Shown piece after piece: positions 37,186-45,756 of a DNA stretch of 64,000 nt. The notes under the pieces were generated by a model. That model had not been told where the DNA came from. It made no database searches and saw only the letters and a program-made list of their open reading frames with translations. Origin of the DNA: Herpetosiphon giganteus. Its GTDB lineage: Bacteria > Chloroflexota > Chloroflexia > Chloroflexales > Herpetosiphonaceae. The position numbers and the translations under genes were made by a program. Location of the stretch: contig NZ_JAFBCZ010000005.1 of assembly GCF_016907925.1 (NCBI RefSeq), forward strand, positions 186,001 to 250,000, written 5' to 3'. Position 1 is the first letter of the stretch. The number at the start of each line of letters is the position of its first letter.

Positions 37186-37251
37186 ACCACTTGCGATGCT
37201 GTAGCAATCGCTTAAAATGAAACAAACCGCTTTGCTACAGGATGGACTCGT

Positions 37252-37836
37252 ATGAACACTGAAATGCTGACCCCTGAACGAATTTTGAATGCTACCGTCG
37301 ATGTGCTGCGGCGCTACGGCCCCAATAAGGCCACGGTGGTCGATGTTGCGCGTGAACTGGGGGTCAGCCATGGCAGCGTCTATCGCCATTTTGCCAGCAA
37401 ATCAGCCTTGCTTGATGCAGTTGCCGAACGCTGGCTGGCTGAAATCTCGAATCCTTTAGCGCAAGTATTGCAACGCCAAGAGCCGAGCGTCGCCAAACTA
37501 CGGGCTTGGCTGGAATGTTTGATGCAAACTAAACAACAGCGGGCGCGTCAAGATCCGCAGCTTTTTGCAACCTATAGTGGTTTGGTCCAAGGGTTGCGCG
37601 AAGTGACCGACCAGCATGTGGCCCATTTGATTGCGCAGATCGAGCAATTAGTCAATGAAGGGGTTGCAAATGCTGAGTTTGTGGTCAATGATGCCCATGC
37701 GACTGCAACCGCAATTTTGCATGCGACTGCCCGTTTTCACAACCCGCTCTTTGTGGCTGCGTGGAATGAGCCAAGCCTTGCAGCTGAATTTGAGGCAATC
37801 TGGGAATTGTTGATTAAGGGCTTGCTTGTGCGCTAA
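37252..37836 (+). CDS. TetR/AcrR-family transcriptional regulator
   Basis: A 194-residue regulator with an N-terminal helix-turn-helix (about 28-47: TVVDVARELGVSHGSVYRHF), followed by the usual KSALL segment and an all-helical ligand-binding domain. It lies 66 bases after the aldo/keto reductase gene on the same strand and is probably cotranscribed. I infer that it represses that gene through the palindrome at 36112-36139. The spacer between the two genes also has a 9-bp inverted pair (CTGTAGCAA and TTGCTACAG). Confidence 0.9.
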   Translation: MNTEMLTPERILNATVDVLRRYGPNKATVVDVARELGVSHGSVYRHFASKSALLDAVAERWLAEISNPLAQVLQRQEPSVAKLRAWLECLMQTKQQRARQDPQLFATYSGLVQGLREVTDQHVAHLIAQIEQLVNEGVANAEFVVNDAHATATAILHATARFHNPLFVAAWNEPSLAAEFEAIWELLIKGLLVR

Positions 37837-37854
37837 GCATCAACGTTAATAACG

Positions 37855-37894
37855 AATGCAGGATGAGCTTTTGCGCACCATCCTGCATTTTTGG
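37855..37894 (+). terminator. Terminator after the TetR gene
   Basis: An 11-bp stem (37855-37865 with 37879-37889) with a 13-nt loop, followed by TTTT. It ends the reductase-regulator unit. Confidence 0.82.
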
Positions 37895-37926
37895 TTAAAC
37901 AATTTTTGTTGATACGAGCGACCAGC

Positions 37927-38142
37927 CTATTTCTTTGAGGCAGCTAGACCTGCAATTGCTTGGGCGATCAAGATAACTTTGTGTTCTGCTAACTGGCGAA
38001 TTGTTTTGATTCCAAGGGCTTGTTTGAGGGCTTCGGCATCGCTTTTGCTAATTCCGGCGAGGGCATCGACTGGGGCTTCAGCAAGCTCTTCAAAGCTGGA
38101 ATTCTCGAAGGCTTTGTCAAGAAAGGCTGAGAGATCGGCCAT
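37927..38142 (-). CDS. Small helix-hairpin-helix-like protein
   Basis: A 71-residue acidic helical protein. The stretch from about 29 to 55, with the pattern L-x-GIS..D...L..ALGI.T...LAEHK, resembles a helix-hairpin-helix repeat of the DUF4332 kind, which could bind DNA or act as a small adaptor. GGAGG lies 9 bases before the ATG. It is encoded between the TetR terminator and the dehydrogenase operon terminator and stands alone. Function unknown. Confidence 0.7.
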   Translation of the reverse strand: MADLSAFLDKAFENSSFEELAEAPVDALAGISKSDAEALKQALGIKTIRQLAEHKVILIAQAIAGLAASKK

Positions 38143-38227
38143 GAGCAGCGTCCTCCAAATCAAAGGCGTATCGTGTCTATCATAGCAGGCTAGCTAGCTA
38201 GTGTAAATGATTTTTTGCTTTAAACTC

Positions 38228-38265
38228 AAAGACGCTGCTGATAACCATGAGCAGCGTCTTTGGCT
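38228..38265 (-). terminator. Terminator of the E1-E2 dehydrogenase operon
   Basis: A perfect 12-bp stem (38228-38239 with 38250-38261) lies 14 bases after the E2 stop codon on the leftward strand, with a moderately T-rich tail. Confidence 0.72.
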
Positions 38266-38274
38266 AATTTTGAT

Positions 38275-39591
38275 TTAGGCGAACTGCTCAAGCTGCTGCT
38301 TGACCGTGGCCAAGAATTTATCGGCGGTTGCGCCATCGATCAAGCGATGATCGAAGGTGAAACTGAGATAACACATTGGCCGAATTGCAATGGCATCAGC
38401 GCCATTCAGCGTAACCACAACTGGGCGCTTTTGAATTGCGCCAATGCCCAAAATTCCCGATTGCGGCTGATTGATGATTGGCATGGCAAATAACGAACCG
38501 CTCACCCCGTGATTGGTAATCGTGAAGGTGCCATCTTTGACCTCATCGGCAGTCAGGCGGCGGGTTCGGGCGCGTTCGGCCAAATCGTTGACCGTGCGCG
38601 AAAGCCCAAGCAAGCTCTTTTCATCGGCGTTATGCAGCACTGGCACAATCAAGCCATCGGGAATTGCGACCGCCATGCCAACATTAACCGCTTTGTGTAG
38701 CAAAATGCCTTCATCGGTGTAGGTTGCATTGACAATTGGCACTGCTCGCAGCCCAGCCACAGTTGCTTGCACAAAATACGGCGTAAAGGTTAATTTTACC
38801 CCTTGGCGCTCGAAATCAGCCTTGTGCTGCTCGCGATGGGCGATGATCGTGCTGAGATCAACTTCCATCACCGTGGTAACGTGGGGCGAAGTTGCCTTAG
38901 AACGCACCATATGCTCGGCAATTGCCCGCCGCATGCCGCTCAACGGTTGCAACTCATCGCCAGCAAATTGCTCGATGCTTGGAGCTGCGGCTGGTGGCGT
39001 ATAAGCCACTGGTTTAGCCAGCAAACTGCCAGTGATCGTTGGCATGGGCGCTGGAGTTGCGCTTGGCTTAATCACGGGCATTGGGGCTGGCGTTGCGCTT
39101 GGCGTTGGCGTTGGCATTGGTGCTGGCGTTGGCTTCGCCGCATCACGTTGAGCCACAAAGCGCTCAACATCTTGCTTAGTTACGCGGCCATCTTTGCCAG
39201 TGCCAGCAATTTGCTTAATATCGAGGTTGTGTTGGCTAACCAAGCGCGCAACCACTGGCGACATAAAGCTATTGCTGCCGCCATTGTTGCTGCTGGTTGG
39301 GGTTGCTACCGCTGGAGCGGCAGGCGCTGCATCGGCGGCAACCGTGGCGCTGCTACTATCTTCCAACACCGCAATCACCGTGCCAACTGGGACAGTATCG
39401 CCTTCGTTGACCCGAATTTCGAGCAAGCGGCCATTAACTGGCGCAGGAATTTCGGTATCAACTTTATCGGTAGTAACTTCGAGCATTGGCTCGTACAGTT
39501 CAAGGGTATCGCCTGGCTGCTTCAGCCAGCGGCCAACCGTTCCCTCGGTGACGCTCTCACCAAGTTTTGGCATCTTAAATTCGACGGACAT
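38275..39591 (-). CDS. Dihydrolipoamide acyltransferase (E2) of a 2-oxoacid dehydrogenase complex
   Basis: A 438-residue E2. The N-terminal lipoyl domain has the lipoate-accepting Lys43 (TTDKVD). A peripheral subunit-binding domain follows (about 108-145: SPVVARLVSQHNLDI...GTGKDGRVTKQDV), then a Pro/Ala/Met-rich flexible linker of APMPT/PSAT repeats (about 155-205). The catalytic domain ends in DHRLIDG with His415 and Asp419. It transfers acyl groups to CoA in the cytoplasmic complex. The E3 gene is absent here. Whether the substrate is pyruvate or a branched-chain oxoacid cannot be decided from sequence. Confidence 0.93.
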   Translation of the reverse strand: MSVEFKMPKLGESVTEGTVGRWLKQPGDTLELYEPMLEVTTDKVDTEIPAPVNGRLLEIRVNEGDTVPVGTVIAVLEDSSSATVAADAAPAAPAVATPTSSNNGGSNSFMSPVVARLVSQHNLDIKQIAGTGKDGRVTKQDVERFVAQRDAAKPTPAPMPTPTPSATPAPMPVIKPSATPAPMPTITGSLLAKPVAYTPPAAAPSIEQFAGDELQPLSGMRRAIAEHMVRSKATSPHVTTVMEVDLSTIIAHREQHKADFERQGVKLTFTPYFVQATVAGLRAVPIVNATYTDEGILLHKAVNVGMAVAIPDGLIVPVLHNADEKSLLGLSRTVNDLAERARTRRLTADEVKDGTFTITNHGVSGSLFAMPIINQPQSGILGIGAIQKRPVVVTLNGADAIAIRPMCYLSFTFDHRLIDGATADKFLATVKQQLEQFA

Positions 39592-39643
39592 TCCAGTCCT
39601 TTCTATGCTAGCGAAGGCTATGGACTCTAATGATTTATTGACT

Positions 39644-39683
39644 CCCCTCGCCCGCTCTGTGGGAGAGGGGTTGGGGGTGAGGG
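39644..39683. repeat. GC-rich hairpin repeat inside the dehydrogenase operon
   Basis: A single CCCCTCGCCCGC...GTGGGAGAGGGG hairpin followed by TTGGGGGTGAGGG. It belongs to the palindromic family at 7141-7348 and 9959-10092. It lies in the 106-base gap between E1 beta and E2. Confidence 0.8.
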
Positions 39684-39697
39684 CAATAGAGCGCTAC

Positions 39698-40681
39698 CTA
39701 ATAATTCACTAAATCGCGCAGCGTATCGGCAATTTTGCTGGGCGTTGGCAAAAACTCATTTTCGAGCGGCGTGCTGTAGGGCATTGCTGGAATATCCAAG
39801 CCAGCCAAGCGTTGCACTGGCGCATCGAGATATTCAAAGCCATCTTGGGCGATAATTGCTGCTACTTCTGCGCCATAGCCGCCGAACAAATTATCTTCGT
39901 AGAGCACCAGCACTTTGCTAGTTTTCTTGACCGAATTGATAATTGTTTCGCGATCAAGTGGCACGAGCGAGCGCAAATCGACGACTTCGACGTTAATATC
40001 TTCGCCAGCCAGCATTTCGGCGGCTTCGACTGCGTAGTGGCGCATCATGCCATAGGTGATGACCGAAACATCGCTGCCTTCGCGGGCAATATCGGCTTTG
40101 CCAATTGGCACCGTGTAGTGCTCATCGGGCACATAGCCTTTGATCAAACGATAGCATTTTTTGTGCTCCAAAAAGAGCACCGGATCGGGATCATCGATTG
40201 CGGCCAAGAGCATGGCTTTGGCATCGTAGGGCGTTGATGGGGCAACAACTTTGAGGCCTGGAATGTGAGTAAAAAAGGCCTCGATGCTTTGCGAATGATA
40301 CAGTGCGCCGTGAATCCCGCCACCATACGGTGCGCGAATGACCAGCGGCACTTCCCAAGTATTGTTTGAGCGATAGCGCATGCGGGCTGCTTCGCTAATA
40401 ATTTGGTTGAAAGCTGGGAAGATAAAATCGGCAAATTGAATTTCGGCAATTGGCCGCATGCCATACATTGCAGCGCCGATAGATGAACCAATAATAATTG
40501 ATTCAGCGAGTGGCGCGTCGATCACCCGTTTTTCGCCATATTTGGCGTGCAACCCATCGGTAACCCGAAACACCCCGCCGCGTTGACCGACATCTTCCCC
40601 GATGATATAGACGCGCTCGTCGTTGGCCATTGCTTGGTCAAGCGCTTGGTTGATCGCTTCTAAAAGATTTAATTCTGCCAC
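39698..40681 (-). CDS. 2-oxoacid dehydrogenase E1 component, beta subunit
   Basis: A 327-residue transketolase-like Pyr/C-terminal protein. It begins LLEAINQALDQAMANDERVYIIGEDVG and contains GVFRVTDGLHAKYGEKRVIDAPLAE, EIQFADFIFPAFNQI and RAPYGGGIHGALYHSQSIE, all hallmark blocks. It starts with GTG, with GAGG 7 bases upstream. With E1 alpha it decarboxylates a 2-oxoacid using thiamine diphosphate and passes the acyl group to E2. It is the middle gene of the leftward E1 alpha-E1 beta-E2 operon. Confidence 0.95.
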   Translation of the reverse strand: MAELNLLEAINQALDQAMANDERVYIIGEDVGQRGGVFRVTDGLHAKYGEKRVIDAPLAESIIIGSSIGAAMYGMRPIAEIQFADFIFPAFNQIISEAARMRYRSNNTWEVPLVIRAPYGGGIHGALYHSQSIEAFFTHIPGLKVVAPSTPYDAKAMLLAAIDDPDPVLFLEHKKCYRLIKGYVPDEHYTVPIGKADIAREGSDVSVITYGMMRHYAVEAAEMLAGEDINVEVVDLRSLVPLDRETIINSVKKTSKVLVLYEDNLFGGYGAEVAAIIAQDGFEYLDAPVQRLAGLDIPAMPYSTPLENEFLPTPSKIADTLRDLVNY

Positions 40682-40730
40682 GTGATACCTCTATGATACA
40701 GAGCGAAACTGCCTGCTTGCAACCGCCACC

Positions 40731-41705
40731 TTATTCTGCAAAGACATATTTTTGGACGGTGCTTGGGTCGGGCAAGGGTGCTGCTTCAGCATAGGCTGTT
40801 GCATCATTGACCACTTCTTTGATTTCGGCCCGAATTGCCGCAACTTTGGCATCATCGAGCATGCCTTCATCGCGCAAGAAATGCTCGAAGCTGGCGATTG
40901 GGTCGCGAGTTCGCATGGCCTTAATATCTTCAGGTGAGCGATAGGTGCGATCGTTATCATCAGAGGAGTGGGCGGTCAAACGCACACATTTGGCCTCGAT
41001 TAAGGTTGGGCCATCGCCGCGGCGTGCCCGTTCGACCGCAGCAGTCATTGCTTCGTAGACTTCGAGCACATTGGTGCCATCGACGGTAATGCCAGGGAAA
41101 CCATAGCCTGGGCCGCGATCGGAGACATTTTCAACGCCCATTTGTTTGTGCTGGGGCACTGAAATGGCGTAGCCATTGTTTTGGCAGAAGAAAATGACTG
41201 GCAATTTCATCACGCCAGCCAAGTTCATGGCTTCGTGGACATCGCCCTGTGATGAGGTACCTTCGCCGAAGGCTGTCCAAACCACAATATCATCGCCGCG
41301 CATTTGAGCGCCCATGGCGATGCCAACAGCGTGGGGGACTTGAGTGCCGGTTGGCGAAGAATGCGAAACGATATTCAAGGCGCGATGGCTATAGTGGGCT
41401 GGCATTTGGCGACCGCCGCTGCTGGGATCTTCAGCTTTGGCCAATAAGCCAAGCATTACTTCGCGCGGAGTCATGCCCATGGCCAACATCATTGCTAAAT
41501 CACGATAGTATGGCACGATCCAGTCGTGTTTGGGGCGCATTGCAAAGGCTGCGCCTACTTGAGCAGCCTCGTGACCTTGGCATGAAATAACAAACGGGGC
41601 TTTGCCTTGACGATTCAATTGCCACATTCGCTCATCAAGCGAACGAGCCAAAACCATCGTGTGATACATTGCTAACAATCGCGATTGATCGCGTTCTTGC
41701 TCCAT
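40731..41705 (-). CDS. 2-oxoacid dehydrogenase E1 component, alpha subunit
   Basis: A 324-residue thiamine-diphosphate subunit. The TPP/metal motif runs from GEGTSSQGDVHEAMN (147-161) to NN at 176-177. Upstream is the GRQMPAHYSHR region and downstream the RLTAHSSDDNDRTYRS loop, typical of branched-chain and pyruvate E1 alpha. GAGGAG lies 8 bases before the ATG. It is the first gene of the operon; its leader contains a terminator-like hairpin at 41763-41787. Confidence 0.95.
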   Translation of the reverse strand: MEQERDQSRLLAMYHTMVLARSLDERMWQLNRQGKAPFVISCQGHEAAQVGAAFAMRPKHDWIVPYYRDLAMMLAMGMTPREVMLGLLAKAEDPSSGGRQMPAHYSHRALNIVSHSSPTGTQVPHAVGIAMGAQMRGDDIVVWTAFGEGTSSQGDVHEAMNLAGVMKLPVIFFCQNNGYAISVPQHKQMGVENVSDRGPGYGFPGITVDGTNVLEVYEAMTAAVERARRGDGPTLIEAKCVRLTAHSSDDNDRTYRSPEDIKAMRTRDPIASFEHFLRDEGMLDDAKVAAIRAEIKEVVNDATAYAEAAPLPDPSTVQKYVFAE

Positions 41706-41762
41706 GAAGGCAACTCCTCATATGAAGGATTACTTTGTTCGTCCGTCGAACCCTGTTAAGTT

Positions 41763-41787
41763 AAAAACCCCGGTATAACGACCGAGG
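41763..41787 (-). promoter_or_regulatory. Terminator-like hairpin in the E1 alpha leader
   Basis: Read leftward, a 6-bp stem (41782-41787 with 41768-41773, one G-U pair) is followed directly by five T and lies about 60 bases before the E1 alpha ATG. It is placed as an attenuator would be, but the stem is short. A TATACT-like -10 lies further upstream near 41,840-41,850. Confidence 0.4.
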
Positions 41788-41901
41788 CAAGGGCAAGCAA
41801 GGAAAAACTGGCGTTGTCCTCGTTGACACGGCCTATATGACAAGTATAGCATAAAGCCTCGCTTGCGCTGTCACCACTGTTGAGTGTTGGCACTAGCTCC
41901 A

Positions 41902-41930
41902 ATCAAAAAGGGTAGCATTGCTGCTACCCT
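41902..41930 (-). terminator. Terminator of the VWA-FHA gene
   Basis: Read leftward, a perfect 9-bp stem (41922-41930 with 41909-41917) and loop of 4 are followed by a run of five T. It lies 22 bases after the VWA-FHA stop codon and marks one end of the type VII-like locus. Confidence 0.92.
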
Positions 41931-41951
41931 CGTTGCTGAAACTGCCCTTGG

Positions 41952-44303
41952 TTATTGGCTTAACTCAATATAGGTATCTTGACCAAGCCGAATGGTCGTA
42001 GGCAAGCGCAATTGAATTGGCGTATTAGCTTGCTGGCGTTGTTCGTTGATAAACAAGCCGTTCTTGCTTAAGTCGGCCACATAGAATTGCCCGCCGATCA
42101 AGCTAATTTCCACATGTTGGCGTGAGAGCAACTTATCGCCGGTGATGATCACGCTGGCTTCGCTGCGCCCGATGGTACATGGGAACATGCTAATTGTTTG
42201 ATTTTGCAATTGGCTACGCTCTGGTGTTTGCACAACCCGCACATTCAATTGCTGCTGGCGGCCTTGCGACACTGGCGGCGTATAAATCATGGTTGCGCCG
42301 TTATCGGGCATGCCACCATCGAAATGGGCGGTTGGAATGCTGGCGTTCGTACTTGACGCAGGGCTGTTATAGCGTGCTGGCTGATTTGCTGCTGAATTTG
42401 GCGCTGGCCGAACAGCCGATTGTTGCTGTTGTTGCTGCTGTTGGTTGGGATTTTGGCGCGCTGCTGGGTTTACGCCAGGCAAATCAATCCGATTAAAGGC
42501 TTGGGTTGGTGGGTTGTATGGCATTGGCACATTGCCAGCCTTGGGCTTGCGATTGCGCCACAGATACCAGAAGCCTGCGGCGATCGCTATAATCACCAAC
42601 GCGATCAGCACATAGATACCATAGCGCTTGAGGAATGGCTCTTTTGGTTTGACGGGAAACAAGAAACTCTTGATCGGCGATTCGATTGGCCGAACGTTTG
42701 ATGTTTCCAAGATAATCTGCATGTTGAGCGTCGTTTGTTGCTCGGTTGGAATTAATTCTTGCGGAATAGTCGCAAGAGGAATCGAAATTTTAGGATTGGT
42801 TGGGTCAAGCGGAAAGCGATCTGATTCGAACACTTGCAGATTTTCGCGTAACAGGCGCACGCGATAAAAAGTGAATTTTGGATCGATAATTTCTTGTTCG
42901 TCGCCAATTTCAACGTCATCGATCCGAATTGCGTCTTGGGTATAATCGACGACGGGGTTAGAGCGAATCTCAAAGGTAATTGGAATTGGCACGTGGTTAA
43001 AGGCTTCGGTTGCCAGCAGCTCGGTTTTACCTTCTTGGCTGGTAAATAAGAAGCCCTCGCTACTGTAGGCAAACACTTGCAATGTATACTTACCTGCATC
43101 TTTCAACGCAGTATCGCTCATCTGCAAAGCAATATCTTGGGTTCCTTGTGATGGGATGCTCACACTGATCGTTTCGGTATGGGCAATAATCCCATTCGGA
43201 TTTGAGGCTTTAACCTCAATTTTATTCATTTCAACCGGGCTATTGTTAGTAACCGTGAAATTGAATGAATATTTTTGCTCAAGTGGTAGCGCTTGAATAT
43301 TGCTAATTTTGGCTTTGCTGGCAATCGGCAAATAACACTTGGTTTGGCCCAAGGAAATCGTATTTGCAACCTCGGTGCCATCAACCAGTTCGACGCGCAA
43401 GGTAGCTTGGGTATCGCCACAAGGTCGCAAATCACCCCGCGCCATCTTCTGGTTTTTGATGCTATTCATGATTCGAAAGAAGCCATCGGCCATTTGATCG
43501 GGAGCGCCTTGGAACGAAATGGCATAGGTTTCTTTGGAAATTTGGTCAAGAATTTCCGGATTGATCCGGGCACAATTACCAGCGGCACACAGCCCAATGG
43601 TGTAAATTGGCGTAATCGTTCCAGGCCGTGGGTTTGCCTTAGTCGTCACGTCAATCACGTTCTTGTCGCTGCATTGATTGCCTTGGCGATCTTCGTCTTT
43701 GCCATCGGTAAAGAGGATGACCGCGCGTCGTTCGTCTCGTTGCAAGCGATTGAGCATAAAGTTGGTTGTCAGATAGGCGGCGGTATACAAACAGGTTTCG
43801 CCACCTGGTTCTGAAATGTAGCTATCACGGATGTAATTCTTTACATCATTGCGGTTCTCAGTAAAATCAACTTTAGGCAGATATTCATCGTTGCTCCCGA
43901 TGCGGGTGAAGGTAAATAACCCAATCAGCGCGCCTGCAGGAGCCTCATCAACCGCACGCATTGCAGCTTCTTTGACGATGCCAACATAGTCGGCCATGCT
44001 ACCGCTTTGATCAAGCACAATCGCAATTTTGATGGGGGTAGTTGGGTCGATTGGAGTTGCCGGGATAGTTTGCTGACTCACCGGCAAAACGATATTGGTT
44101 GCCGCAATCTTATCGACTGTGACAGCCTCGCCATTTGGAAACCGGACACTAAAGTAGGTCTCAACCTTAAGCGTCGCTTCTTCCTTAACCACGGTGTGAT
44201 TAATCACGACTTCAGGTTTATCGTCTTGGGAGTGGGCAGGCGCAGGCACAACCCACAAGAGGCTGAGCAATGCGATGATGGTGAACCAACTATGCTTTCT
44301 CAT
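41952..44303 (-). CDS. Membrane-anchored VWA and FHA domain protein
   Basis: A 783-residue protein in order: signal peptide (1-24), von Willebrand A domain with an intact MIDAS start Asp98-x-Ser100-x-Ser102 (LDQSGSMAD), beta-rich segments, a membrane segment at about 561-583 (VLIALVIIAIAAGFWYLW), a Pro/Gln-rich cytoplasmic linker with a poly-Gln run, and a C-terminal FHA domain (about 705-783: IGRSEASVII, LSRQHVEI, LSKNGLFIN). The VWA domain would lie outside and the FHA domain inside, a layout suited to passing a signal across the membrane. It sits at the end of the type VII-like locus, all on one strand. A role in assembling or gating the secretion machine is inferred. An in-frame GTG at 44312 is an alternative start. 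Confidence 0.85.
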   Translation of the reverse strand: MRKHSWFTIIALLSLLWVVPAPAHSQDDKPEVVINHTVVKEEATLKVETYFSVRFPNGEAVTVDKIAATNIVLPVSQQTIPATPIDPTTPIKIAIVLDQSGSMADYVGIVKEAAMRAVDEAPAGALIGLFTFTRIGSNDEYLPKVDFTENRNDVKNYIRDSYISEPGGETCLYTAAYLTTNFMLNRLQRDERRAVILFTDGKDEDRQGNQCSDKNVIDVTTKANPRPGTITPIYTIGLCAAGNCARINPEILDQISKETYAISFQGAPDQMADGFFRIMNSIKNQKMARGDLRPCGDTQATLRVELVDGTEVANTISLGQTKCYLPIASKAKISNIQALPLEQKYSFNFTVTNNSPVEMNKIEVKASNPNGIIAHTETISVSIPSQGTQDIALQMSDTALKDAGKYTLQVFAYSSEGFLFTSQEGKTELLATEAFNHVPIPITFEIRSNPVVDYTQDAIRIDDVEIGDEQEIIDPKFTFYRVRLLRENLQVFESDRFPLDPTNPKISIPLATIPQELIPTEQQTTLNMQIILETSNVRPIESPIKSFLFPVKPKEPFLKRYGIYVLIALVIIAIAAGFWYLWRNRKPKAGNVPMPYNPPTQAFNRIDLPGVNPAARQNPNQQQQQQQQSAVRPAPNSAANQPARYNSPASSTNASIPTAHFDGGMPDNGATMIYTPPVSQGRQQQLNVRVVQTPERSQLQNQTISMFPCTIGRSEASVIITGDKLLSRQHVEISLIGGQFYVADLSKNGLFINEQRQQANTPIQLRLPTTIRLGQDTYIELSQ

Positions 44304-44388
44304 GGTTAACACTCATTCCAGCAACTAAAAACGGCTTGACCAATTAAGGATACGGCGCAGTATACCATCCCTTAGTACTGTAGGCTAA

Positions 44389-45078
44389 TTAGGATGGGGG
44401 TTGAACAAGATGCGCCCTGATTGTTGTATGTAACAGGTCGCTTAACATCGCTTGATCAATCTGCTGCGCTGGTGTTGTTTCTGGTTTGGCAGCTTGTGGG
44501 TTGGCCAACCACAGTGCGGCGTGGGCCATCAACCATGAAAGGCTGGTTGGTTGGCTGGTTGCGGCGGCTGGCTCCTTGATGATCAGCAGTAAAGCGGCTT
44601 TATCAGCCTCGGGCATTAATGCGGTGAGTTCGGCGGTGGATGGTAGATTGTTGGCATTGCCCATGGTTGGCTGAGTTGTTAGTTCGATAATCTGTTTAAT
44701 GACATGATCGAGTGTACCCAATTCGAGAAAGGTTTGCAAGCCTTGTGAGTCGACATAATTGAGCACGATTAATTCATCGGTAAAGCTAAAGTATTTGGGT
44801 AAACCTGTGCCTTCACGCTCGGTAATGCTCAAAATTGCCAGCGTGCTTGGCTGGAGGGTTGCCTCCAAAATGAGCGCTAATTCCCCCGTGATCGTGAGTT
44901 GGTTGCTATAGGGATCGCGCAGTAAAATTCCACGATCATACAGCTCATCTTCGGCAGTTTGCAGCTGTTCAGCACTAACCGCCAGATCATTGGTTGTATT
45001 ATGAATGGCGAGTGCTTCGCCAACCAGATAATGGAGGATAATCGCTAATTCTGCCTGGGTGAGTACAAAACGATTCAT
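44389..45078 (-). CDS. EspG-like candidate (type VII locus protein)
   Basis: A 229-residue soluble alpha/beta protein. GAGG 8 bases upstream favours the ATG at 45078 over the GTG at 45087. The N-terminal layout (VLTQAELAIILHYL, then AEDELYDRGILL, then TITGELALILEA..PSTLAILSI) resembles the first half of EspG, the cytosolic chaperone of ESX substrates, and parallels the product of 47791-48588. I see no catalytic motif. The family assignment is a judgement by pattern and needs a structure-level comparison; an immunity role is the alternative. Confidence 0.5.
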   Translation of the reverse strand: MNRFVLTQAELAIILHYLVGEALAIHNTTNDLAVSAEQLQTAEDELYDRGILLRDPYSNQLTITGELALILEATLQPSTLAILSITEREGTGLPKYFSFTDELIVLNYVDSQGLQTFLELGTLDHVIKQIIELTTQPTMGNANNLPSTAELTALMPEADKAALLLIIKEPAAATSQPTSLSWLMAHAALWLANPQAAKPETTPAQQIDQAMLSDLLHTTIRAHLVQPPS

Positions 45079-45281
45079 TCGGGCCACCTCGATACTAGTT
45101 CAGACAACTCACTCAGGAATTCGCGCTAGACGTGATGATGATGCGACCAGCTCTTCGGTAAAATGACCATCCTCATGAATTGTCATGGGCTGCTTAACGC
45201 TACGAGATTGGTTTTGATGATGTGCTCCAATGCTTGGCATGCATGTGCAATCGTAGCCTTGCTGGAATAGCCATGATCATC
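45079..45281. other. Spacer within the effector region
   Basis: The spacer holds the leader of the EspG-like gene. No gene, hairpin with T-run or known RNA is recognised. Confidence 0.4.
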
Positions 45282-45689
45282 TTAGTTAAAGAGCGTTATA
45301 AGTTGGGCGAGCTTTCCATCAAGTTGCTTTGCCACCCATGCAAGATCATTGGATTTATGGCGATTGAAGCTGTGCCATAAGCGTTGCAATTGGTTTGCCT
45401 GACGATCAAGCAAATCGAGTACATTGTACCAACCTTGGGAGCCATCGAGTTTAAGGTGTTGGTTGGTCAGAAACGGGGCAGTATGTCGACCAAGCGCAAC
45501 GCTGTACTCGCCATCAGAAAGCATGAGCAAGGCATTACACATGGGCGAATGGTATAAAACCAGACATTCTCTGCCACCATGCTGGGCATCGCACTGTTGG
45601 CGCACAAATTGATGGGCTTGCAAATGGCGCTGGAGACAGCGTTCCGCGTAGTTGATAAAGCCCTGACATGCTGCACAATGCGAATCCAT
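45282..45689 (-). CDS. Cys-rich putative immunity/accessory protein, paralogue B
   Basis: A 135-residue protein starting MDSHCAACQG, with GAGGA 7 bases before the ATG. It is clearly paralogous to the gene just upstream (45757-46242): both share CxxCQG at the N-terminus, an R/V-QCDAQ..G.EC block, LYHSP.C, LG...APFLT and DGSQGW.N. Four or more conserved cysteines suggest a zinc site. The frame remains open for 77 codons upstream, but that part overlaps the paralogue and has no ribosome site. Its place behind a WXG100-effector gene suggests immunity. Confidence 0.65.
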   Translation of the reverse strand: MDSHCAACQGFINYAERCLQRHLQAHQFVRQQCDAQHGGRECLVLYHSPMCNALLMLSDGEYSVALGRHTAPFLTNQHLKLDGSQGWYNVLDLLDRQANQLQRLWHSFNRHKSNDLAWVAKQLDGKLAQLITLFN

Positions 45690-45756
45690 CGATGTTCCTC
45701 TACCGAACGCTTGCTGGCCCACAACCGCTTGCTTGGTTTGCAGGCCAGCAAGCCGT

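Noticed and set aside
37193-37251. 9-bp inverted pair before the TetR gene as a second operator
   Set aside because: The arms are 24 bases apart and unrelated in sequence to the operator at 36112-36139, so it is only noted.
38803-39630. 275-codon open frame on the plus strand
   Set aside because: It is antisense to the E2 gene. The Trp/Arg/His-rich product comes from the complement of the Pro/Ala linker and has no protein-like features.
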